From Actinomortierella ambigua (Eukaryota; Mortierellomycota; Mortierellomycetes; Mortierellales; Mortierellaceae), in NCBI GenBank assembly GCA_016098155.1, contig JAAAJB010000435.1, positions 1 to 30,932 of the forward strand: DNA of 30,932 nucleotides. Reading direction: 5' to 3'. Shown piece by piece: positions 11,332 through 20,000 of the stretch. The notes beneath the pieces were generated by a model. The model was not told the origin of the DNA, made no database searches, and saw only the letters and a list, made by a program, of their open reading frames with translations. Position 1 is the stretch's first letter. The number at the start of each line of letters is the position of its first letter. The position numbers and the translations under genes are program-made.

Positions 11332-11341
11332 TTTGCCCACC
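11332..11341 (-). promoter_or_regulatory. Degenerate PACE-like box upstream of RPN5
   Basis: GGTGGGCAAA on the minus strand equals the yeast proteasome-associated control element GGTGGCAAA with one extra G, about 105 bp upstream of the RPN5 start. In yeast PACE is bound by Rpn4. Whether this lineage uses it is unknown, and near-matches occur by chance. Confidence 0.25.
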
Positions 11342-11381
11342 GAGCCAACGCAATTAGTGCGGCAACCACGCTCAACAATTT

Positions 11382-11390
11382 GGTGGCACA
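11382..11390 (+). promoter_or_regulatory. PACE-like box (8 of 9)
   Basis: GGTGGCACA differs from PACE GGTGGCAAA at one base, about 155 bp upstream of the RPN5 start and in the opposite orientation to it. An equally good 8/9 match occurs near position 80, far from any proteasome gene, so the signal is weak. Confidence 0.2.
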
Positions 11391-11423
11391 GGAGACGCTC
11401 TCTCTGCACCCTCTGCACCCCCA

Positions 11424-11455
11424 GTCTCTCTCTCCCTCTCTCCCTCTCTCCCTCC
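11424..11455. repeat. CT/CCCT-rich simple repeat in the RPN5 upstream region
   Basis: A polypyrimidine tract of alternating TCTC and CCCTCTCT units lies about 200 bp upstream of RPN5. It is simple sequence with no coding potential. Confidence 0.85.
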
Positions 11456-11967
11456 AGTAACACCAACCGAGCTCGCCAATGTCCTTCAATAGCCGTAGGC
11501 CTACGGAGACTAGATCGGAAGAGCTCGATTAATTGACGCGCTGGAGAGAGAGGCATGCCCGGCGTTCCGATGAGTCTCTTGGAAACGCCATAGAAGAAGT
11601 TTTGCAATCAAGCAAGGGAAAATTGTATACATGATACGGCGGTGGTGGAGAGAAGAATGAGGAATAGTATGGGTTGACCTATGCCAGATGATTGCGAGCG
11701 AGGGTCATGACATCCAGAGCTGTCTATCTTCTCTTTGATTGCGGAAATGGTGCCGATCCCTTCTTGGTCTCGATGTATGCGGAAGCCTTGACGGCGTCAA
11801 GTAGCAGGTGACATCCGCTTATGCATGAGGCTCTTGGCTCAATTGCTTCCGTCTAAAAGGATCGTGATGACTTTTAGCCTCTCCTAGAAGCCAATTGCGC
11901 GTGACAATATCAGTCGTCGAAGCCAACCACTTATGTTGAGGCCCTCTATATGTATTTCGGCCCTTCT

Positions 11968-12180
11968 CTACCAGAACCTGTCTTCGCCTATGGGCCACCC
12001 GATGTTGCGCTTGCCAATCTCAAGAACCCTAGAATCCTCGCCGATAGCGGTCTCATACCAGACTGTGAGCAAGTTTACACTCGCAAGAATGTCTACAGCC
12101 AGCATACCCCCTCGATAAACTTCCTTGAGGTCAATAACATAGTATTGCATTGAGGTGACAGCGAGGAGGGGCGAGCTCAT
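11968..12180 (-). other. Small coding-like open frame, possible gene remnant
   Basis: A 70-codon frame opens with ATG at 12180 and ends at TAG 11970-11968. It reads like real protein, for example MQYYVIDLKEVYRGG and GEDSRVLEIGKRNIGWP. After the stop the same frame remains protein-like for about 23 more codons. The opposite strand, in register, is also open. By hand count about two thirds of minus-strand codons begin with a purine, against about half on the plus strand, which favours minus as the coding strand. I do not recognise the family. It could be a decayed gene, an exon of an unannotated gene or chance. Confidence 0.3.
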
Positions 12181-12345
12181 TGGTGGGCTCCCACCGTACC
12201 ACCCGGGATCTCAACCCTATTGCGGGGGGCATGGGGTGCGACAGAGGGGGGGGGCACGGTCTTTTGAGAATGACAGGAGGAGCTCTGCAACTGCCAGCAG
12301 GCCAGCACGCGACATGATCAAGAACGCTGCACTCGGTATGTTTAA

Positions 12346-12483
12346 GAAGGCTGCACCCGACACTCGAACTATGAGAGACGATACGTCGAGGAAGCTCTGG
12401 ACTACGAACAGGAACTAAAATGAGAGTTGGGCGATTTTGGTCTTGCAGGTGCAGACGAGGACTTGGGTCTTCCAACCAAATGA
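12346..12483 (+). other. Coding-like segment with an in-frame stop
   Basis: In one plus-strand frame the sequence reads as an acidic helical peptide (NYERRYVEEALDYEQELK), then TGA at 12421, then ELGDFGLAGADEDLGLPTK before a second TGA at 12481. This could be an old coding remnant, or the end of the 5' flank of SGF29 by chance. No family is recognised. Confidence 0.2.
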
Positions 12484-12683
12484 GATGAGACCCGAGTGAC
12501 TTGATTTTTCTCTTTTACAATTTCTCTCCCTCCTTTCCCCCGCAACGTGCTGCCTAGCGAGCTAGAAGTTTTTGCATCACATCAACCTTGCAAGCGCAAG
12601 CCAGCGACATTCCAAAACCCTGTATAGCAATCTGCATTGCCTCCTCGGCTGGACATCTCTTTGAAGGTCTCGCTTGGGAACCA

Positions 12684-14404
12684 ATGCCTCGATCAACAAC
12701 CGACGATTTCAATGAGGAGCAAGTCGTCTGGAGAAAGATTCTAGGCGACTTGCAGACCTTGGCTGGACTCCGAGACTCGAGTGACAGTATTGCCAACAAT
12801 TTGTCCAAGGTCCCTGAAGGTATTCAATGTAATAAGGGATTCTGGGCTAGGCCTGTCCGCATTCGCTTCTTTCAAGAAAAGTTACAGAGCAAGACACTGG
12901 TGAAAACCATTATTGATGGACTATCGTCTCTGTCACATACTTTTGATAGGTCGTCCAACCAAGGCGATCCCACTGTATAAGGATGGCATTGAGAAGACAC
13001 ACGAGGAGAAGATGTAGGTGGCATTGGAATGATGGAGAAAAAGTCAAGCATGATAGAGGTTGATATCTTTTCCTATCAAGACATTCATTCTCGACCAATT
13101 CTTTCTGATGTTCCAACAGCACTATTCAGCGGGCATTAGAGAACCTATCCATCTTAATTGCGCTCCGGGATTCCAGTGATGGTACGGACAGAAAGTGCCT
13201 CAAGTTGTCAAAGAAAAAGCTTTTGAATGTATTTTGTTCACTTTGGTCATTCTCACATGGTGCTTGTCCCTTTGGGGGTGCTTTTGCTAGCAGCCGAGAA
13301 TAAGAGAAAGAAACGCAAGATCGAAGCAGAGGGCCTGTTGATATCCAATTCAAAGAAAATCAGAAGGTACAGCCACATGGAGGAAATATCCTCGGAGGAT
13401 GGCACAAGTGGTTTGCCCCGTCTGAATGTGGAGTTAACTCTATGAGCTCTTATGGTACTGTATACTTAGATATTCTGGGGCTGATGGCAATGGCATCATC
13501 CCCGTTGGGCATCAGGTATGTCTGGTCGCAAGGATCAAATACAGTTTGCTATTTTTGAATCATCATCAAACTTGTGGTTTACCATGTGCGTTCTCTACAC
13601 TGTTGCATCCAATCTAGGTTGCTGCCAGGACTCCAAAGGACAAGAACAAACAGGAGGAGTGGATCCTTGCTCGCGTCCTCCAGTACTCCTCTGAGAAGAA
13701 TAAGTATGTCTTCTCTCTGTCACTGTTTTTTTTTCTCTCTTCTTCCTCAGCTCTGGTTCAGTGGATATATGCAGAGACCTCTGGCGAGGAGATTCCTAAG
13801 CGTCATGCTACATTTGTTTGGTTCTTCCTAGGTATGCTGTAGAGGATGATGAGGCGGACGAGAGCGGCAAAAAGATGTAAGTTGGGCGATTAGCAATTTC
13901 TCGCGGTAGCACAAGCGGAGAGCATCGTGTTAAGGCCATGAATGACAACTATGACACTTGTCTGACAACAAATCTCATTGTTTCGGAATAGGCGTTACTA
14001 CCTTCCGGCGAGGAGTGTGATCATGATTGTTGACGACGACGACCCTTTGCCCGAGTTTCCAGTCGGTCATACTATTCTGGCATTATACCCTTCCACAACC
14101 TGCTTCTACAAGGGTGTGGTGGCGCAGGCTCCCTCAAAGGTATGTACCACTTAAGGCGATGTCCAAACAGCGACAACTTTCGCCTACTGCTTCTTTCAGA
14201 CCCAAAATGTCACTGGCAGGTGATATCGAAGAAATGTCAACTACAGCGGGCTGGCGGACGAATAATTTTTCTTCTCTCTTTCTACCCTGAAATTAGCTCA
14301 AAGAAACATCTCAGCCCACATACAAGATCAAATTTGATGATGATGAAGGGAACGAGCGAATTGTCCCTGCGAAGATGGTTTTAGATATGCCAAAAGTGAA
14401 ATGA
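12684..14404 (+). CDS. SGF29: SAGA-associated factor 29 (Sgf29), tandem Tudor H3K4me reader
   Basis: Nine exons (12684-12819, 12950-13013, 13120-13181, 13291-13366, 13470-13515, 13618-13703, 13832-13876, 13992-14139, 14297-14404) join in frame to 256 residues. The N-terminal third is helical and includes GIEKTHEEK, which matches the human IQKTHERM segment, followed by a basic patch (KRKKRK). The C-terminal SGF29 domain contains GHQVAARTP, EEWILARV, NKYAVEDDEAD and ILALYPSTTCFYKGVV. Tyr204, Tyr211 and Phe234 align with the aromatic cage of human SGF29 that holds trimethyl-Lys4 of histone H3. The acidic pair at about 162-166 aligns with the pocket for the H3 N-terminus. Sgf29 recruits SAGA/ADA acetyltransferase to H3K4-methylated promoters. 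The start is the first ATG in the open frame. The exon 4 acceptor is ambiguous by three bases (13291 or 13294). Several exons are under 65 nt. Confidence 0.93.
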
Positions 14405-14754
14405 CCTTTTCGCTATCACGCCCCCCTCCCACTTTGTTTTTAACACTCTTATTTTATCCCCATACTATCTACATGCTCTCCACTCATCCCCGCCAACCGT
14501 CTCCGCCTCACCAACGGAGAGACATCAAGAGATGATGATTTTGTGATCTCACCTAATGCTGTAATGCAGTAACGACAAACTCACGCGTAACCACACCTTT
14601 TGTACAACACATTTGTAGTTTTTTAACTCTTTTTAGAATCAACATGAATTGTCAATGCCCCCCTACTCACCATGTTTTCCTATCATTGCGATTATTCTGT
14701 GTTATGTTTATGCTAAAAATCGAAAAAAAAGGGTGCAAGGAAGCATATTGTTTT
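14405..14754. other. Convergent 3' region between SGF29 and PRP31
   Basis: This contains only the facing 3' untranslated regions and terminators of SGF29 (plus) and PRP31 (minus). It is pyrimidine-rich, then T-rich near 14620-14635. No canonical AATAAA is evident for either gene and no gene is supported. Confidence 0.6.
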
Positions 14755-16609
14755 CTATGGTTTCTTCTTGTCACCCGGTTTCGAGCCAACGTTGTGAAAC
14801 TGCAAATTGCCAAAGTACTTTTCATTGGCTGCCTTGACCCTGGCCAGCTGTGCAGTCGGGTCCACCAGTTCGATGCCCTGCACGGGCGTAAAAGCAATCG
14901 AAGACGCTGTACCGGCGGTCTGGGTGCCACCAGCATTCGAGCCATAGCGAGCCAGCCGCTCCTGGGTCCGGTTCGAGACCTTGCCCTTCCGCCGATTATT
15001 CTCCTGTGCGACGCGAATCCTGCCCGTGCCAACATCGCCACCGCCCTGGCCCAACATGCCCAACCCTTCGGATTCTTCATAGCCCTGGACCTCTTCTTCC
15101 GCCACACCGAAATGGACACGATTCTTGAGTTTTTGCAACTCGGAAATGGCGTACATCTCCTTTTCCTTGCGTGCCCGTCGACCACCACGCTTCTTCTTTG
15201 ACTGCTCGATGGGAGCCGGCAGGGCCTTGATCTTCTTTTGCGGTGGGGGTTCCTGCCACTTTTCAAACTTGGCCTCGGCCTCGTCGTGCAGCCTTCGGCC
15301 ATAGCTGCCGTCGGTAAAAGATCGTTCGCGATCGATCCTGGCCGCGAGCGCCAGTTTGGCGCCCAGCATCCGCATCGCCTTCTTGCGCAAGTCCGACGGC
15401 AGCCGTTGTACGATCGGGGAGTAGTAGACAAATCCGACGTGCTTCACATTGCTCGCACTCGAGAGCGCCGTGTTGGTGCTGTGCGATTTGCCGAGCAGTT
15501 GAATGTTGCAGGCTGGGATCTTGCTCAGCGCCGACAGACCTCCTGCCTGGCCCATCAGCTTTGCTGCCGTTGCTGTTCCAATGATTGCCGATAGATTGGG
15601 TGCAATGAATGTCATCCGAGATTCCACATAGTCCAAGATCTAATAGAGGGAGGGAGTACACGAAGAGAAAGTAAGAGAGCAATAGGAGAGAGTTTAGTCA
15701 ACAAGCCCATCACGTCATTCAATTTTCTGAGGGCATGTAGGCATAGCAAAAAAAAAAAAAAAAAAAAAACTTACTGTTGCCTTGGCGTTCTCAAGCCGAA
15801 ACATGAGATCACAAGCATCCTCACAGACCTTCCATTCTTTATCGGTCAGCTGTCGTCCCTCAGTAGTGGTGCCTGTGACAACAACGACCATGACCGTAGC
15901 CGAGGGCAAAATGTCGTTCAGCTCCACCTTGGTAATGTCCTCTGCGTTGGCGATCCGCTTCACGGCCCGAGCATAGTCTAACGGGTTAAGAACCAGGCGT
16001 TCGAGTTCTGGGAACTTTGGCTCATAGTGGTCCCGAATAAACTTGTGCACTAACAACAGCTCCGTGTCGATCTGTACTGCTATCAGATTCGCCTTGACAA
16101 TAAGCTGGTACTCTGGATCATCTTCCACCATGCCGGAAATCGCCCGTTTATCCTTGTCTCCTTGTGATCCATACCGCTCGATGCCCTAGAGTTGCGATAA
16201 ATAGGTGGAAGAGAGAAAATGGCCAATTAGGTAACATGATCTTGCTTGTTCAAACATGGTACAATAGTGAAGTGGGGGAAAGCCTGCTTACGCTCAACAC
16301 TTGTTTCATGTCAGTCGAGTCCATCAGCTTGGCGACATCTTTGGCATTATCAGCGCTCTTGACACTATCCAGCATTCTCTTTAGCAGCTCGTCTTCTTCG
16401 TCAGCAACATCGTCCATGTCCTCGTCCGCGCCTCCGTCGTCGTTGTCGATGTCGAGCTCGGCTCCATCGACTTCCATGTGGTTGCGCTTGCCATTCTGAT
16501 TCCCAGAAATTGAACCTAATGTCTCTTGCGCTTCTGTTGCCTCTTCTTCGTTGGCATCTGGTGCCTCCTCATAATCGAGATCTGCCAAGAATTCGTCTGC
16601 CAAACTCAT
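14755..16609 (-). CDS. PRP31: U4/U6 small nuclear ribonucleoprotein Prp31
   Basis: Three exons (16609-16292, 16185-15775, 15639-14755) join in phase 0 to 537 residues (human 499, yeast 494). The start MSLADEFLADLD matches the human N-terminus. The NOP domain contains HKFIRDHYEPKFPELERLV, NPLDYARAVKRI, ATVMVVVVTGTTTEGRQL and the highly conserved YVESRMTFIAPNLSAIIG, GGLSALSKIPACNIQLLG and FEKWQEPPP. The C-terminal Prp31 region has KKRGGRRARK and GTASSIAFTPVQGIELVDP. Prp31 binds the 15.5K/Snu13-U4 snRNA kink-turn complex through its NOP domain and bridges U4/U6 to U5 in the tri-snRNP. It is related to Nop56/Nop58. The extra length is an acidic N-terminal insert at residues about 15-80. The second intron carries an uninterrupted 22-base T tract directly after its 5' splice site. 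Confidence 0.97.
15748..15769 (-). repeat. 22-base A run (T22 in the PRP31 transcript) beside a 5' splice site
   Basis: The PRP31 intron 15774-15640 begins GTAAG and runs into T22 on the transcribed sense. It is a homopolymer, not part of any exon. Confidence 0.9.
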
Positions 16610-17025
16610 GCTGCCTGTGGACGTGTTGATGTGAATGGGTCGATTTCTTCGAAAATATAGAAGCCTTTTTGACTGTGTTTCGGCCCAGCTGCCCTCGATT
16701 CGATGGGGAGGGGGCAAAATGAGAGCGATACCCGTTTTTGGGCAAACACAAGTTCATTTTGAGGGGGGGGGGGCTCAAAAGCAAATCATTTTTGAGAAGA
16801 TTGCCAAAGGACCGACTTCTCTGTCAATGTTTCTTGACCAAGCTGAGCATGCTCCTAGCTCTGAACCCTGTCCAACTGGATACTCTCCCACACCCTCGTT
16901 GCAGAACGCCAGCTGGTTTCCCCTGGCCACTTTTTTTTCTTCGCAAGTCAACCCTGAATATAAACCAGCCTTCTGTTTCTCGTCTTTATTACGAGCTTCT
17001 GATAAATGATAGAGGGGGAAGGTGT
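16610..17025. other. Intergenic: PRP31 promoter and 3' flank of the coiled-coil gene
   Basis: No gene is supported. A run of G residues lies near 16761-16770. Open frames across this region are short or overlap the ends of the flanking genes and have no recognisable features. Confidence 0.55.
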
Positions 17026-20000
17026 TCAGTTGCGAACAAAAGGAAAGGCCTTGGGTTTTGCTTCCGACAGACTGGCAATCCGGAACGCACACTGGAAGGC
17101 CCATTGGCGGTGGTCGGGCTCAGAGCTGTCCAAAACGGCTCGGCTCAACAGCTCATCCGTCAGAGGGGTTGCATGCTCGAGTAGCATATGCTGCAAGCCC
17201 TCCCGCTCTACACCAATGCAGGCGATCAGTGCCGCTTGATGCTTGTTCTGGGCCAAGACTGAGGTTCCTGGTGCAGCAGCGTCGTCGTTTCCACCTTCCT
17301 CCTTGGCTTTTGACTCGTCCTTAGATCCTGAGACCTCTGCCGATGCAGTCGCACCCTCAACCGCGTCCTTGGCTGCTGGCGCTGCCGCCGTCTTCTCATC
17401 ACCAGCACTACTGCTCTTGCTACTACTACCGCTACTTCCAGACGCCAGAGGGAGAGGATGCTGGCATTTCTTGTGGTGAATGCAAGGGCAGCGCTCGAGT
17501 TGGGTGTTGCTAGTGAGCAAGCGGGTCTTATCCTCTTGCAATGTTTTAATCTCGCGCTGAAGAATCGACCGCTGCTCCTTGAGTTCTTCCATTGTCTGCG
17601 AGAGCTGCTCTGTGGCTTCCTTCAATAGCTGCGCGATGGGAAGTGGGCCACGCTGCGGTGGCGGCGGCGTTGGGCCACTCTCGGTGCCACCAGAGGATTG
17701 GCCCTCGGATTTGGGAGGTGCTATACCCAAGCCAGCTATTTGGGAACCAAATTTAAAAAAGATGCAACTCACGTTAGATTTTTTCCCCCCCTTCAATTCA
17801 TCAGTTGAGTGGGAGCAAGGGAGGGAGCGTGGGCAAAAAAAAAAAAAAAATAGGTGAGCGCATCAAGTAGGCAAGAACCATACCTCGAACATATTGCTCG
17901 ACCAGATCCTTCGCAGCTCGAGTCTTCTGTTTCTGCTTGGCAACGGCTTCATCGCACTTTTTCTTTTCTTCGGCCAGCTCGCTCTCTGCCTTGCTGACCC
18001 TTGTGTCGGCCTCTTTTCGGTAGTTCTGATGCTCCTCCTCGGCCTTGGTCTGCTGCTCCTTGAGCCCCTTGATCGAGTCGTCACGTTCCTTGACCAAGGC
18101 CTCCTTCTCCGCCATGTCCTTCACAAGCCGCTCATTCTCTTGCTTGGTCTGTTCCAGAAGCGCCACATTCTTTTCGTGATCCTCAAGGGGTAACAACGGA
18201 CGAATGTTCTCGAGCGTCACGCGCGAGACCTTGGGTACGTCATCCGTAGTAGCAACGGCGGCAGAAGCAGCGGTACCTGGAGTCTCAGAAGAAGAGGGTC
18301 CTGAAGTTTCTGGTGCTGCTGGTGCAGGGGCTGTCGTTGCCGGCTCCTTGGAACTGGACCACTTGTGATACCGAAGAGCAAGGTCTGCCAGCTCGGCCAC
18401 AAACCGTTCATGAAACAGACTCTCTGAAGCGCCAGCAGCGGCGTCGGTAGTGGTAGGGGGTATGATGATACCACCTGTGGCACTACGCTCAGCGCCGGCG
18501 TCTTTCAGCGGATCAATGGCTACCGACCCTGCAGGGACCCCCGACTCGTCAGGACCTCCTCGCGTGGTGGAGAGCGGTCGAGTGGAAGCATCGACTGCAA
18601 CTGAGGCTGGTTTTGAGCTACCACCATCTGATCCTACAGTGGACGTAACATGATCGCGAAGGTAGGTCTCGATCATTCGCAGCAGCTCGAGGGCGCGCGC
18701 ATGGCCAGGAAGTGGAGGAAGTGGGCGACGGCTTCTAGTGCTGCTGCTGCCGCTGCTGCTGTTGCCCTCCTGCGGTGACGTTTCTTGGCCGCCCTCGGAC
18801 GGTAACGGCGCGCCGGCGGTGTCATTGCTGTCCTTCTTATTGCTGTCTCCACTACCACCTCCATCTCCACCTTCACGAGTAGCAGCAGGAGACCCATTCT
18901 TTGGAGTGCTTGAACCGGCAGGGGCATTGCTATCCACCTCCTCTTTTCCTTCGGCAGTGACAACCGTACCGGTGGCAGTGACCTCGGTCTGGAGTTTTTT
19001 CCACTCCTCGAGGATAGCCAGCATGGCCGCCTGCTGCGATGTCTGGCTCTCGTTGAGTTTTTTGCACTCTTCCACCGCATCATAGACATCGTTTGCTGTC
19101 GACAAGATCTCCTTGACCTGTTCCATCACAGCGCCGTGCTGCGTGTTCTGCTGGGTGGCCAGGGCCTCGACGCCCTTCTCAATCTTCTCTGCCTGGCTGG
19201 CCTTGGCGGTGGCGGCCATGGCCGAGTCCGCGCTCGCCAAGGTCGTTTGAAGTGTCGTCATGTGCGACTGTAGTCCAGCGGCCTGCTCCGTCGCGCTCGC
19301 CAACGCGACCTCGACCCGTTCGCCCTGACTGGCGGCATCGGCGGTGAAAGCGTCCATCTTGCCCAAGATTAGACTGATCTGTTGCAATCCAGCCATGCGC
19401 TCGGCTTGTCGCTGCTGCTTGGCTTCAGTCTTGCGCTTTTCTTCGGCCTCGGCCGCCGCCTTTGCCTCCTTGTCCCGCAATTCCTTTTCCAGCGCCTCGG
19501 CCTCTTCCTTGTGCTTCCGGATCGCGGCCTCGGCCTCGCTCTCGGGCTTGGATGGAGGCTTCACGGTGTGGATGATCTTCTCTGCCTGCTGTAACAGGGT
19601 TGTGTAGAGTGTGTTTTGACCGCCCCGGATCGTCGAGCCGACTTGTTCCATCATCGCGCTCATCTTGGCGATCGATTCGTACAGCCCTTGGATGCTGTTC
19701 TTCAATTCGGAACAGGAGGGGGAGGGGCATGGTGAGTTGCTGGCAGGTGCACCAGACGAGGAGGCGGAGGAAGGAGACGAAGAAGAAGAAGAAGAGGCTT
19801 TTACGCCAGATCCGGTTGCATCTGCGGCCGCAGACACGTCCTTCGCCTCCGAGGAAGGCTTTTCTTGGCCTGGACCGGCAGCAGTAGCAGCACCAGCAGT
19901 AGCGGGGCCGGATGGTGAACCAGAAGTCGTTTCAGACCCTGTAGCTGTTCGTTTGGCGTCCGCCTCTGCACGCTCGCGACTAAGGCGTTCTTGACGCTGG

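Larger units (their letters stand above)
11228..12683. other. 1.46-kb divergent region between RPN5 and SGF29, with coding-like relic sequence
   Basis: This region holds the promoters of both flanking genes. The part next to RPN5 (11230-11560) is promoter-like, with a CT-rich tract at 11424-11455. Between about 11620 and 12483 there are protein-like stretches on both strands interrupted by stops and frame changes, described as separate entries. No intact gene can be assembled. A run of G residues lies near 12245-12253. Confidence 0.55.

Noticed and set aside
11050..11607. 185-codon minus-strand frame across the RPN5 leader
   Set aside because: It overlaps the first RPN5 exon in another frame, reads through a CT repeat and has Arg/Pro/Thr-rich low-complexity content with no features.
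12820..12876. Short SGF29 intron ending at 12876, with an exon 12877-12949
   Set aside because: That path runs into a TAA at 12977. The longer intron 12820-12949 keeps the frame, has a better acceptor and restores the conserved KTHEEK segment.
15748..15769. A22 run considered as the poly(A) tail of a retrotransposed copy
   Set aside because: It lies inside a PRP31 intron beside the donor, with no adjoining coding remnant or target-site duplication visible.
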